Assembly: GCA_004352715.1 (NCBI GenBank)
Contig: SCFE01000052.1
Coordinates: 102,284-166,283 of the forward strand
DNA from: Hofstenia miamia
Lineage: Eukaryota; Xenacoelomorpha; Acoela
Direction of reading: 5' to 3'
DNA: 64,000 bases
The notes beneath the pieces are model-generated. The model saw only the letters and a program-made list of their open reading frames with translations, searched no databases and was not told the origin of the DNA. The stretch's first letter is position 1; the number at the start of each line of letters is the position of its first letter. The position numbers and the translations under genes are program-made. Of this stretch, positions 12,901 to 24,827 are shown piece by piece.

Positions 12901-14676
12901 ATTGCACTACGCTGTCTTATTATATTTATTGATATTCATAAACTATTTATTGAGAGGATCTTGTGATTAAAACTTTACCGATTGCGTGTTATTGTAGATA
13001 AAAAACTGCTGGTTGACTTACCGAGGAGAATGCCTGCAGAAATGAAAAACATGACAAGTTGTGAATCCTGAAATAATACCGTTAATCCGGACAGAATAAA
13101 AAATGCCGGACGACGAATGTGTTAGATTTTGGTAATGAATTGCGCACTTGTTTAAACTATATTGGTCCACAACGTAAAACGATATTGAGTATGGTACCTC
13201 CAATTCTTTCCGCGGCTAAATCGTTTCCTGTCTGAAAATGAGGTTTGATGCAAGGTGTAGTAAATTTGAAAATATCTCGGCATTAAATACGTCATTATTA
13301 GGAATAGAATATTTAAGACTAACAAAATCGAATAGACAGCAATTAATGTAAGTAGACTTTCGAAAGTTTTAACTCTTAATCGTCACATTAAAGCTGTCGT
13401 CTTAGCTCTGATACTGCCAGTTTTGACACCGTGCCGCGCCCATTTTTCCAGAATATTTCGTGCCTGTATTAAAATACGTATAAAATATATTTGTTATTTT
13501 GATTTTTTGAATCTATATAATTTGCATATTAATCATCGAAAGTTTTGTGTCTTGAAAATTTTGTTAAACTGTTAAAAATATTTGCAGCCAAAAACATTTC
13601 ATTCACAGAAGTTTAATCTAAATTGCCTTTTACATTCAACGAAAAATTTATAGATTTTCGTGCCCTGCTCATGCCCCACTGCGTGTTTCATGCTGTGCTC
13701 GTGCCGACAAAATTAAGCCACGATTCCAACATTTGATACTGCTGTGAAGGACCGTTATTGGATAGCTTTTTTTAATAGTTGAGATTCTGCTAGCAAGAGT
13801 AAGATATTTAGCATTGAATAGTGATAGATACTAATCAAATCTCAACTCTCTGAGTAAGTTGGTAATGCGATATGCTGAAATAATGTTGACAAATTGTAAT
13901 GGACGAATTGTTGCATCAAATTTATATGCTCATTGCAATTGCATAAAGTTCGATTTAGCAAAGGAAATATTGTAAACCCACTTTTTATCGCATCAGCCAG
14001 ATTTTACAAAGCCGTTTTCGCTGGAATGTGATGCGAGCAATAGAATGCTGAGACCCCCTTATGCTTTTACAAAAATGAGGAATCCATAGCATATTATAGC
14101 TGAATATTAAAAAATGCTCATAAGATCTATTCTACAAAAAATAGCGACTTCCAAGCACCGACTTCAGCAGTTAAACAATACAGAAACTACCTGCTGGGAC
14201 ATGAGTTTACAATATTTATCACAGAAGATCATCAGCCTTTACTTGGATCTGTTTCGAAGGCATTCTGAATATAACAGACATATATTTATTTTTAAAAATG
14301 GGACAAATAATGGTATGCATATACCAGGTAAACAGACTACCTTACTAAATCTGGAAACAGCAGATGCATCGCACCTATCATTGGCAATGGAAGTAAGTGA
14401 CTAGAAGTAATTCATTCGGCAAATATAGACTAAAACACTAAGATAACCGTGGATATATCAAATTGATATTATTTTTTAGCATGAAGAAATACTCACAACA
14501 ACAAGTAGACCTCAAGTAAACGCAGTGGGGGAAACGTTAGGGGTCGGAACCAATTAATTGGAGGCCAATTAATTGTAATTAATTGAGGGCAATTAATTGA
14601 TTGCAGGTCTTGACCAATTTCAATTAATTAATTTTTTAAAATCCAATTAATGGCAATTAATTGGGGTTTATATATA

Positions 14677-14724
<48 letters not shown>

Positions 14725-17700
14725 ATATATATAATGTGGTTTCACCGTGCACTGCGTAATGCATACTCATTAGTTGACTCATTGTTTGTTGTGGCTTGAA
14801 AAAGCGAAAGAATTGTCACCTAATTCTGACTATGCTGATTATAGATTCATATGTCCCTCGTCTAACTTGGCTGAGCGCTTTATCAGCTCCGCGGGCTTTT
14901 GTTTTATTGACTTAAGACAGAGAATTCTACCAATGAATTTGGAGAATCAGCTTTTTTTTAAAGATAATTCCTTTTTGTGGGATAAATCCACTTTGCATGA
15001 GATGCTGATCAAGAAATTGTAGTTTATTTTTGTTTAGTCATGTCGTGTTTTTGTTGAATTATTATTTTGTAAATTTGTGATTTTAAAAAAAGTTCATGTG
15101 TTTGTTTAAAAACGTTTGTTCAGTGAAATATAATATATTTCATTTTACATAAACACGTAGAATGAAACCAATTAATTGCAATTAATTGATTGGCGATGCT
15201 GCCAATTGCAATTAATTAATTGGATAGCCTGCTAATTGATTGGATGCACTCTAATTCAATTTTTCCGATCCCTGGGAAACGTACTTATGATATTAAAAGA
15301 TTGACTGAAATGCAACAATCATTTGTGGTGAGATGCTATGTGAGGCGGGATCCCATCAAATTGGATTAGAACCCTTCGAATATTATTTGGATTGATTGGC
15401 TAGAACATAGATGAGTGTCTTTCAGTTCATGATTTCTTAGCCATGCATTAAAATTTATTTCGGACCAAGGTTCCTCGCTATGAAACGAATTTACGAATAA
15501 GTGACACAAATAGTAGACTGCAGTCGTTTGAACGTTAAGTAAAGTTTAGATCAAGGGAAGGCATTGGAGTTTTGATCACTTTGGGTTTCTTATCCAATGG
15601 TTGGAGTACTAAATACTCAGTGAAAAAACCAAAGGCAGGAATTTGTAAGATATACAAAGAGCATTAAAATTGTGCTACTTAAATGTTAAGTATCCGCCAA
15701 AGAATCTATTGATATCCTCGTTTCAATTGAGAAATTTCTTCTGTTACCTTTTTCTTTGGAAGAACAGCATTTTTGCATGTGAAAAACAAGAAATGATCTT
15801 AATATTGACGAACTACAATTGCAGGTACATGTGTTAGTAACTTTGCCATACAGTTTTAATAAAATAGCTGCAGAAAATATCAGTGGTAACAAAAATAGAT
15901 ACCATAGTGGATTAATTACTTCATACAGAAACATCAATGATGTTTTCTGAGATTCATACATTACTCAGATTCTACCTGTCATGTCCACTATCATCAGCGA
16001 CAGCACAGCGAACATTTTCGGTGATGCGAAGAAAAATTTTTTTTTTGCGTTCAACTATGGGACAAGTACGTTTAAATTCACTTATTTTACTAGATGTTCA
16101 CAAATATTTATAAGACAGTATGGATTTAACACACATTTTAAGCACCTTTATAAGAGTAAATGAAAAATATAAATGTTATTTTGGATAAATAATTTTTTTC
16201 TACATTGATTTCTAGCTTGAATTTTATATATAAACATATAAAGAGTAGTTTCGGTGAATAAATTGGATGCCCATCCTATATTTTGTTGTTCCTTAGTGGT
16301 TGAAACCTGATAATTTGAATTGAAATGTTTTGGGCTGTCTGAGTCAAGGCAATATTTTAGATGGTGGGTAAACCCAACGATTTTGCTCAGATGAGTATAC
16401 CCAATTATTTGAACAAACCTTGAGTAAATATTTGATATCTGCAAATAAGCTTGTTTACGAAATACACATTTATCCTTACATTATAGGAAATATTTTTTTA
16501 ACCCAGGTCGGATCTAGAGGTCCAAATCACACCCATTTGAAGAAATCACGAAAGTCTCCGTACTCAACAGCTTTTGGAATGTACATTGAACTATGGAATA
16601 AAAGTGGCCATTAAATCCGAGAAAAATTAAATGAAATAAATTAATTTCTATTATTCTGTTGTACACAACGTTACTTCCGTTATATTTAGTGAATTTTAAG
16701 TATTTCCTACTAATTCCTATTGTAGCAAGGACGAGAGAAGAAATGCCATAAGTTCCTGAAAGAATGTCTTGATGGTGCCTGAATAAGAGTGATAGCTTGA
16801 ATATACTAAGCCTAACGCGTACTGTATCCATAGACATTTCGAAAACAACAAAATCAAATTTAGTATTCACCTAACGTACGATTGGTAAACAGTTAAGACA
16901 TAGGAACCCAGACCCTACGCAACACTTACCTGCTTAGTTTATCAGAAGGATTAAACATAGGAGGAGGTGAGTGTGTGTGTGTGTGGTTGGGAGGTAGTTT
17001 CTCATAGTCATTTCCTGTAGCATTTTAACATTTTAAAATGTACTTGGTCGAGAAAGCATGAGAATTTTGTCACATTATTGTATTAAATATAATAGAGTAG
17101 ATTTGACCTAATCACATGTAAAAAATTGCGAGTGATAACTATTCCTTAAATAGATTCTAATACACAAGACTTCATGATTAAAAACCCACAGCAAAGCTAT
17201 TTCTATCTACTAAACGGCACGTGTAGGAAATTCATTAAAACTTAAATTTATATATATATATATATATATATAATTATTGTATACCTGGGATGTGATTCTG
17301 GGGTGGTAAAGATTCATCACTTAATCCGAGAGATTCGGACTGTTGACTGTAAGTAATTTGATCTTCAATGACTTCTTGTTCTAAAATAGTTTTTCGAAAT
17401 TCATTTAACAATTACAAAGCATCATTTGCCAAACGCTTATTTTAAAAGAATTTGAGTCGAGAGCATTTATAGTGCTTAATATTATGAAAAATGTTTTACC
17501 CCTGACATTACCAATATAATACTACTTCGCTAGAAACTCTCCAGATGCTTAAAAGCAACGTTTACTCAAAACAAACACAAGTGTGAAAAATTACTTTTTG
17601 TTTAAAATGATGCGGAGATTATGCATTCAAAAGTAAGACAGTACAGAAATACCTTCGTCACTTTCAAAATAGATAAACACATTATAATTGGAATAAAATG

Positions 17701-20700
17701 AGGTGTAAATATTTTGAATTTTCACAAAACGCAGCCTGTTATCCGTATCAATCTGCAAAATAATTACACGCTTGTTTTCTTTAAAATTTAAATGGATCTA
17801 TTGAAAGTTTCATCTCAAACACTTTATAAATATTCCTTAGACCCTTAAGCATTTAAGCAGCTTTACCCTCCTCATATTTACACTTAACCCACGCTAAATC
17901 TCAACATGATCTACTAAAAACCTAGTAGGTCATGATCTCAATCAACGATATGATGTATCCATATATTGAATACTTATACGAAAAATACTAGGTGAAATAT
18001 TTCATTGCACAAAAATAAGATATGTCCATACAAAGCAGAATAAATATAAAGTATATGTCCATACAAAGCAGAATAAATATAAAGTACTTGTTTTTAGTCA
18101 TAAAATTTAACATCACACAACAAAAAACCCACTCATAAAGAGTACATAGGAATTGAAGAGAAAATATCAAAGCAATGCAATTTGTTTGAAACCAGACATA
18201 CCCAAGGAGTCAAATATGACTCCAACATGAAAATGTAACCATATAAAAAATTTTAAATAGTTAGCTTAATGGATTAAATACATCACCCTGGGCCAGGGCA
18301 TATATAGGCTAATGAGGTTATGAAACAAAGTTTGTTAGTATTGCCTCACCACAGTTAGGAAATTAATGTTCGCAAAAAACAATATTCAAGCAAACCACTG
18401 TCCTATTGGAGGGGCTTATTATTAATTTATGCAGGTACAATATGATGAATCAACAATGGAAAATCATACGCGAAGTAGTGCCTATGTAGTCTTTCAATGA
18501 AGAAGAAATTTTATTAAAAACTTGGCTCTCACTTCCAATGGAATCAATCTAAATATCATGCCTCTAAAACAATTTCTAAGCAAAGTAAAACTTACTTCAA
18601 CAACATTTGATTTTTGGCTGTAGAACTGTATAACGTCCTTTGCGATTTTGTTGTAACCATCAATTACTGATCTTTCAATGTTCTGGTTACTGTCTGCGCT
18701 TTTTAAATGAATGAGAACTTTGACAGAACCAATCTAGAGATCAGATACTATTACATATAGAGTGTTACCCTTAGTAATGCATTGGAAGATTGAATATAGT
18801 CGATTAACAACAGTTGAAATCGAACTACATTTAAGTTGAGATATTGCATAAAGAATATAAGTAATTTGGATAAAAATACAAATGTTACCTTTTTAAAATA
18901 TAATTTGTTACTTCACAAAATACCACACAACCATTACATCTCTAGTTTCATTTTACCAAAAGACATACAAAGAACTATGTTTACATGACATATTGAGCCC
19001 AATTAAAAATAGTCAAAGTATTAAAAGATTGATCCAATTGGTGTGAAGTCGTTTATTTAATCCACTATGTTGATTTTAGGAATTTGCAGCAAGAAAAGCA
19101 AGGATATATTTCAGGCTATTGATGAATACATTTACAATAACTCTTCACATACATTTTGGAAATTAGTACGAAAAATTTAAAAAGATAATGAGTTAAACTA
19201 TTTTAGAGGTGTAAAAATAGCCCGCTGCATAATGTTGTTTATAATGGTAACGCGCCAGTAACGAGAGAATTTAGCAATGTAATCTTATAGTGCACTAAAA
19301 TGACACAATACAAAATGCCAGATGGTTGAACAATAAAAAAAGACTCTCGTCTGGTTTAATGAATGAATAAACCGAATATAATCGTCGCTCAATACATTTT
19401 ACAATAACAAATTATATCAACAAAACTATTGACTATAAAATTAAGAATGAAACCTAATCAAGTAAGTATATATATTTTAGATTCAAGAATAAATAAATGA
19501 AAGTGATATAAAAGTTTATAAAGTCACCAGCCCAAAAAAATAACTAAGTAGACCATTAAAGGATTCACGTTCCACTCTTCCAAATTAGTTATTAATAATT
19601 AATTTAGAATAGAAGAAAAAAATCCCAAGCATTAAAATACTGACGTGCTTTTCAAAAACGTCTGCTTCAAATGAACTTCTAGGAAAACCTTCGACTACGA
19701 ATCCTGGATATGAACTATGTGCCAAAACCTCCATCTGAATTAATTTGCAAATGATTGCCTAAAATCAGAAATGAATCCAACAGTAAACTAGACTAATTAT
19801 AATCATTACAGATTAGCGATAACATTGATAATAGCTGGTAAAATATAATTCACGTACAGAAGGAACTTCCTTCTTTTCCTTGAGAATGAATGCAAGGTGA
19901 TCAGAAAGCTTAGATTGTGCTTCCATTTCTTTCTGAATTAGATGTCCCAGAGCTATGTGAAAGTAAGAATATTGCTTACAGATATTTGAAATGTAATGGC
20001 CTTTGGATGATAAACAACCAGGTTCACCTAAATATAGCGTGGAAAAAATTTAACTCAATCTATATTCATCCTGAAATCATAAGTAGACACTTTAAATTTT
20101 CCTGTGAAACTTAAGCAAAATTTAATTCAATATTGAAAAACGCTGTTTCTATGGAGTCAAGAAGAAAATAACATCCATCATCCATGCCATTAAATACGAA
20201 GTTGATTCTTCAATGCTCATCAACATGAATAATAAGTTTCGAGTACAATAAGTTTTACAATAAAAAATTCATTATTTCGGTGATTATCAAGAATCATAAT
20301 ATTTTCAAACACAACTCTATTTTAGAACAAAGTAGTGATTTACGACTGCATGCATATATATATTTGGAAAAATTTATTAAAAAACATACTCATTATAATT
20401 ATGAACTTGGCAGGAATTTTGACATTTTTGGCCAATTCGGTTTCCGAATCTAGCATCGACGGCTCAACTGCTAAAAAATCGTTTATATTACATATTTATT
20501 TATGTCTGACAGGATATTTACAATAAACATGTTAATGTTAAAGATTAATGTAAACAATATCTAGAAGATAAATCACTTGTCACTGCAAAGAATGAAAAAC
20601 AACAAAAAATATAAGCACGTCCAAGCATCTCCAGACGCAAATAATTTTAATATGGTAAATTAATTTAAGTAATGTTATAAAAACTCTGAAAACAAGCCAT

Positions 20701-22429
20701 GAAAACATATAAATTTAATATTCAAATGTAATGTTGCTTACTTCTTTGAGTAATTGGAGGTAGTGTAGGGTAAGGATTAATGTCATCTTGCTCGGCTTCT
20801 AATGTTGACATCAAGCATTTGTATATTATATTAAATTACCTGTAATGTACGTAGGAGGTACTTCTGATAAAGGAGGTAAGACATCTTTTTTTAAAGCAAA
20901 TGTATCCCATGATAAGTTATCAACTCCTAAAATAATTTTTTTCAAAGAAATCATGTAGTAAAATAATTGTAAACTATTTTGTTTTTAATATTCAAATTGA
21001 AACTGTTGAATTATGATGCACAAAAATTTATAACAGCAATTGGCAAATAGAAATGGAAACAAATTGTAAAAGGCAATAAATATATTAACATTTTTCATTC
21101 ACATTAACAAAGATATAAGCAAAATTATTAGATGTTCTAAAATTGTTTCTGTAATAATTTATAATTTCAGGAAACTCTGATGGTAGTGAATTAGCAGTCT
21201 ACAAGTTTACACTGCAATGATTGATGCATCCTCAGAAAATTTGTGCTAAAATGGTTCAATTTTTAATTCACAAGGCATAGATATTTTGGGGAAGGAGGCA
21301 TATCCAAACTCTCAGTATTGATGCTTCATTTATGTTAATTTTGATAATAAGAGTATTGATCAGACCTTGATCACCATCGGAACAATATTGGCAAATGTGT
21401 ACCCTAAAATTTATTAAAAATCAAGATAAGGTATAAGTGTTTTAAGGTAGAATAAAGCCCCAGTTACACTTAAAAGATATTTGGGCAGTTTTTTCGGATT
21501 TTATTGCAGTTTCAGTTTTCTATAATTTATATTATATTTTACAATTTGAATTTTAAAATGATGTTAACAAAAAACACAATAACAATTGCATCAACATTAT
21601 TGATACACCACAACTGCCTGAATTAAAAGTGTGAAAGATATTCATTAAACTTTGAAGATTTTTCTTGTTTATATAAAAATAATAAATTCACCCAATTTTA
21701 AATGGTTGGGGTAAAGGACTATTGTTAAGATTAGTGCTTAATAACTATTTTATTCATTCCTACTGTGTTCGCTAACGTAAAATAACGTCAAAATTTCCAG
21801 CAAAATATCTTGACTAGCCAATTATTCTCGCCAAATGTAACTTACACATTCGATTGTTGTAGCAATTAAGTCCTAAAAACACGCCAAGTCTAAATGTGGC
21901 ATAAGGCATAATGGCAATAAATCATGAAGTACGTTGAAGGAAAATAGCTGATTTATAAGTTTACTGCTGAAATACATATTGTCAATCTAATAAAGAAATT
22001 CGAAAATATAAATTTAAATTAAAAGAATGGTAACTCTTTACACTTAGAGGAATATAATGGAAGACTACTTGACTCCAAAAAAGCAATTTGTTAATTGCTA
22101 AATGCTAAAAAATTCCACTTGTTGCTGATCAATACTTCAATAGTTTTCATATACTATTTTAAATTGTAGTCAAGCATATCAGTGCTGTTTATAAATATTC
22201 CTCTGAAAAGATCAAAATTTACCGGTTTGCTTACTCTTAATAATACATTCTTCCAGATAAGCTAGAGGATCTTCCGGTCTTTGATACATTAAGCCCGTCA
22301 TCATGCTCTAAATAATCATTCAAAAATTTAAATAATAGCAAAGTAAACCTCCAAAAGTCTTGGTATTTCTTTTTCAGCAAGATATTTCTTAGCATCGTCT
22401 CGAGTTGTAATCCTTTCTATACTTGCCAT
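6560..22429 (-). CDS. AK5: Adenylate kinase 5-like, two kinase domains (first degenerate)
   Basis: Fourteen exons: 22349-22429, 22223-22307, 20840-20926, 20742-20798, 20390-20470, 19858-20027, 19645-19758, 18596-18733, 17653-17752, 17285-17380, 8852-8965, 7924-8087, 7743-7856, 6560-6847. All have GT..AG borders and compatible phases, and they sum to 1689 bp (562 residues plus stop), the length of human AK5. The first 70 residues ([17 protein letters not shown], then [17 protein letters not shown]) match the AK5 N-terminal extension. Domain 1 (about 125-290) lacks a P-loop and lid. Domain 2 (about 370-560) has [23 protein letters not shown] and [11 protein letters not shown] and should transfer phosphate between ATP and AMP. 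AK5 is cytosolic in vertebrates. The start ATG at 22427-22429 is chosen by homology. Intron 10 (8.3 kb) is full of transposons. A diverged copy of exons 11-14 follows the gene. Confidence 0.92.
6872..6915. repeat. (TA)n microsatellite
   Basis: A nearly pure TA tract followed by a single N, inside intron 13 of the AK5-like gene. The N suggests the assembler could not resolve the tract length. Confidence 0.9.
7743..8965 (-). CDS. AK5: AK5-like exons 11-13 (catalytic domain 2 core)
   Basis: Exon 11 (8852-8965) gives an acidic linker [12 protein letters not shown] and the strand APVFFIL. Exon 12 (7924-8087) gives the P-loop (about residues 375-384, catalytic Lys about 381) and the AMP site. Exon 13 (7743-7856) gives [14 protein letters not shown]. 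The intron between 11 and 12 interrupts the first glycine codon of the P-loop, exactly as in the second cassette. Confidence 0.9.
8603..8810. mobile_element. Short non-autonomous hAT-like MITE (tentative)
   Basis: The left end CAATGGCGGATTCAG and the inverted right end CAGTGGCCGATTCAG match at 13 of 15 positions and resemble hAT termini (CAGTGGCGGAT). Total length is about 208 bp, with GC-rich inner flanks and no transposase. I could not find a convincing 8-bp target duplication, so the boundaries are tentative. It sits 40 bp outside exon 11 of the AK5-like gene. Confidence 0.45.
10175..11061 (+). pseudogene. Tc1-like transposase, broken by stop, frameshifts and a deletion
   Basis: The reading starts at ATG 10175 ([19 protein letters not shown], the helix-turn-helix start of Tc1 transposases), meets TAG at 10283, and continues in other frames. 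Later pieces carry the first catalytic Asp (LSDEGV) and the second (FQQDNTPCH). The third catalytic region has lost about a dozen residues: the frame jumps from MGIALLS to [10 protein letters not shown], so the stretch SPDLNPIEH that carries the final acidic residue is absent. The copy cannot be active. Confidence 0.85.
11079..11100. repeat. (TA)n microsatellite inside the Tc1 element
   Basis: Short TA run just after the transposase stop codon. Confidence 0.8.
11189..14000. other. AK5-like intron 10, unassigned part
   Basis: About 2.8 kb of AT-rich intron. The 15-mer TCCGGACAGAATAAA occurs twice in the same orientation (near 12549 and 13087), which could be the trace of an old element, but no terminal repeats or coding remains were identified. 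Confidence 0.4.
14020..14404 (+). pseudogene. Gypsy-type retrotransposon RNase H remnant
   Basis: One frame reads ...[12 protein letters not shown] followed by [13 protein letters not shown] and [13 protein letters not shown] then stop. This matches the gypsy reverse transcriptase/RNase H pattern (YSTTE..., YFRNYLLGHKFTIFTDHQPLL). Upstream codons are interrupted by stops and no LTR was found. The hAT element at 14538 is inserted just downstream, probably into the same debris. Confidence 0.65.
14669..14733. repeat. (TA)n tract inside the hAT element
   Basis: About 65 bp of TA with minor interruptions, sitting where the missing transposase N-terminal part would be expected. Confidence 0.85.
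14774..15022 (+). pseudogene. hAT transposase C-terminal dimerisation domain
   Basis: 82 codons ending in a stop. The stretch [16 protein letters not shown], then [18 protein letters not shown], fits the hAT C-terminal dimerisation motif (S...ER.FS.AG, then LLP.N.E.L.FLK.N...W). The catalytic RNase H-like core and BED zinc finger are missing, so this is a remnant and the first codon is not a true start. Confidence 0.8.
17249..17272. repeat. (TA)n microsatellite
   Basis: Pure TA run 12 bp beyond the donor of AK5-like exon 10. Confidence 0.85.
17285..17752 (-). CDS. AK5: AK5-like exons 9-10 (end of domain 1 and interdomain linker)
   Basis: Exon 9 (17653-17752) reads [16 protein letters not shown] and ends FESDE. 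Exon 10 (17285-17380) reads [16 protein letters not shown] and ends PPQNHIP. Both are in phase with their neighbours. The content is acidic and polar like the linker between the two AK5 domains. Confidence 0.85.
18021..18086. repeat. Two-copy 33-bp tandem duplication
   Basis: The unit beginning TATGTCCATACAAAGCAG is repeated twice head to tail without interruption inside intron 8 of the AK5-like gene. Confidence 0.85.
18596..19758 (-). CDS. AK5: AK5-like exons 7-8 (domain 1, lid lost)
   Basis: Exon 7 (19645-19758, 38 codons) reads [12 protein letters not shown]... [16 protein letters not shown], keeping the GFPR motif but with Glu for Asp in front of it. Exon 8 (18596-18733, 46 codons) goes from [12 protein letters not shown] directly to [12 protein letters not shown]. 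The lid segment of AK5 domain 1 (KRAEQQGRPDDN in human) is shortened and its Arg and Asp residues are missing. Confidence 0.88.
19858..20027 (-). CDS. AK5: AK5-like exon 6 (degenerate P-loop of domain 1)
   Basis: Where AK5 has [10 protein letters not shown], this exon reads [11 protein letters not shown] (about residues 131-141). It has a two-residue insertion, and neither the first glycines nor the G-K-[GS]-T order is kept. The rest of the exon aligns ([19 protein letters not shown] against AERYGFQYISVGELLRKKI), so the exon is real and only the nucleotide site has decayed. Splice borders are TTTAG and GTACGT. Confidence 0.88.
20390..22429 (-). CDS. AK5: AK5-like exons 1-5 (N-terminal extension to domain 1 first strand)
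   Basis: Exons 22349-22429, 22223-22307, 20840-20926, 20742-20798 and 20390-20470. They encode [20 protein letters not shown], the [15 protein letters not shown] helix, DNLSWDTF, a Pro-rich stretch and the strand AKFIIIM leading into the P-loop position. This extension resembles the dimerisation/docking-type N-terminus of AK5 rather than short adenylate kinases. ATG 22427-22429 has no earlier in-frame candidate in this exon. Confidence 0.88.
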
Positions 22430-23758
22430 TTCCACAAAATTGAAAATCTCGTGTATATTGGTTACCCGGTGAACGAAAAAGTATTAATCATAAAATGAAT
22501 TAGAGTAATTGTTATTTAATACTTAGCCTTCTTTTTTTTTATATATTCAGTATTTTGTTTTTTTTGTAATTTATCAATTGTTAGTCCAAAGTAAATTTAG
22601 ACGAAACGTTTGTAAGCATTTTAGCTCAGGCTTTTTTAGTGAAGGTTTATATCTTCTTCATTTTTAAAAAATTAATTACACCATTATCAAATTCAATTGC
22701 CTTAAGTGTGTGAGCTAAAGATTGTTATTGTGATTTATATTTCGTATTTATAACAATTAAATATTATAGACCTCTATAGCCGTGCTTTTCTACACTGTGT
22801 GGCGAATGGTCTTTTAATTTATGAATGAAATTGGTTAGGGTTGTAAGTTGCTTCATTTTCTTAGGTATGAACTCATTTTTTGATTTTTGCATACTTTTTT
22901 AAAAGTTGGTCAAATCTGAGACATTTTTGCTTTTTAAAAATGAACTAACTGGCTTTTAAGAAAAATTGACTCAACTGTCTAGAATACATCCTCCGACAGT
23001 GAGCATTTCGTGAAATAAATTTTGCATAACATTCCTACCCTTCTACATTTCATCTTGAATATCACATTGTAACCACGAGAAAAAGAATTTGAGCTATTTT
23101 GGTGAACCACCCATTCTGCTATATGTTTCAATTTTTTTTGAAATTCGAGCAAGTACATCTATAATGCTAAGCTTTCTTCTAAATAGAGAGATTGATCCAA
23201 AGCACTATGCAATACCTAAGGGTCATTAACTTTTGAATTTTCTCAAATTTAGTTAAGTTTATATCTTTAGATATTCTGAGTACTCGGTATTGTAAAATCT
23301 TTTTGGTGACATTTTAGTTTGCAAATGTGTTTCCTCAAACTTCTGAAAGAATATAATCTTTCAGGATCAATGCTTCCTGTTTTTAAATTTGTCAAAATGC
23401 CTTTAATATTAAGTTTTTAAATGTTTTTACAAAGTTCTCAAATGAACAGGTATAAAATAATACATATGGTCATCATTTGTGGATGTAGAAGGATGATCAC
23501 TATCCAAACTATAAAAGGGCTTTTCATTTTACACTAAACCTCTTGTAACATTATTTAACCAAATGTGTTTTTGCTTGAAGCAGTAAGTTACAAATGTAAA
23601 CTATTATTTAAGAAGACGTTATCTATAAAATTTTTAGATAATAATGACATTTATCCAACCAATAGAGACAATTTTGCTATCATCTATGAAATTTTTGCAA
23701 TAATAGTGACATTAGTTTTAATGTTTTTTTTAGTTTGAGTATATTTGTTTCTTTTGTT
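22430..23758. other. 5' flank of the AK5-like gene
   Basis: AT-rich intergenic DNA that should contain the AK5-like promoter and 5' leader. No TATA box, CpG-rich block or spliced-leader acceptor can be singled out by eye. Confidence 0.4.
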
Positions 23759-24655
23759 TTATGCATTACAATTAGTTAAATTATAAAGACAAGTTGCATA
23801 AAAATTTGAGTCAAGTTTCGATAATGCTAAATACTGAATATGTGAAATAATATCGATGGTTTGCAATAAAACTGCTGGGAAACATGATGTATTATAATGT
23901 TGCAAATCAACAGATAAGAATATTACAAAATTTACGCAATAAAGAGGCAATCCTTGAACGCAATCTGCAACACGTCTACAAATTTCGTATTTTTGCCAGA
24001 GTAAATTCAGTAATGCTTTCCAGCGCTCTGCACGATTATTCTGAGGATTGAGATCAGCGATAAATACTTTAATACTACCGGGTTTAATTGGGGATGCATG
24101 TTGTTCACAACGCCATTTAAGTTCTCTTGCTTTATGTGTATTGGAGCTTTTCCATGTAGATGACAGCATCTTCTGTTAGGAGTAAGATCCATTTTTCTTC
24201 CTTATGTGACTTTGATGGAGGGCAACTGTTACTCAGGTTGATACCTTTACTTGTACGTGCTGTCACACAACTGATCTTGCTTTGCTCTATTTTTGCTAAT
24301 ATTCTCGAATCACAAATGTTGTAGATAATCAATCTACCATCAAGATGTTGATAAATAGTTGATTTACGCACTTGAGCCGAGAGGAAATTTTATCGCAGGT
24401 CTTAGGTGCAAATTTGGAGTTGACAACGTTTCGCACTGTTTCTTCTGTCATTCTATACTCGATCTTCTTGCGCCTCCTCATATATGAACAGTTTTCAGAC
24501 ATCACTTCTCTGATGGCTATTGTTTTAACTCCTAAATCAGCCTTAAGCTGTTCATAACCCCCCTTCCCAGATTCTTCTTTCTCAATTATTGCTTTTCTGA
24601 CTTCGTTGGTTATTTTCACACACATTTCTTGAAGCTTTCCAAATAATATTATCAC
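23759..24655 (-). pseudogene. Degenerate DDE-type transposase remnant (Tc1/mariner-like, tentative)
   Basis: Three overlapping open stretches in different frames on the minus strand look like one broken protein. They are a helical N-terminal part (VRKAIIEKEESGKGGYEQLK), a middle WILLLTEDAVIYMEKLQ where D-N/G-A would sit in a Tc1 transposase, and ADLNPQNNRAERWKALLNL, reminiscent of SPDLNPIENVWK. No terminal inverted repeats were found. The match is weak and another mobile-element origin is possible. Confidence 0.35.
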
Positions 24656-24773
24656 AAAAGATCTTAAAAATCATAATTGCAAAATTTTCACTATTGATTG
24701 CAAAAATGGCAATGTACATGGAAAATGGCAGTCTACATTTGAGTATTTTGCATTACAAATAACTTTAATAGAA

Positions 24774-24776
<3 letters not shown>

Positions 24777-24825
<49 letters not shown>
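24777..24825. repeat. (TA)n microsatellite
   Basis: Pure TA tract of about 49 bp in the region between the two main genes. Confidence 0.9.

Positions 24826-24827
<2 letters not shown>

Larger units (their letters stand above)
14538..15274 (+). mobile_element. hAT transposon, deleted, 737 bp, with exact 8-bp target duplication
   Basis: Both ends are flanked by GGAAACGT (14530-14537 and 15275-15282). The left terminus TAGGGGTCGGAA and the inverted right terminus CAGGGATCGGAA pair at 10 of 12 positions. Both subterminal regions are packed with the palindrome CAATTAATTG or partial copies, which may be transposase-binding sites. The body holds only the C-terminal end of a transposase and a long TA tract, so most of the gene is gone. 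Confidence 0.9.
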
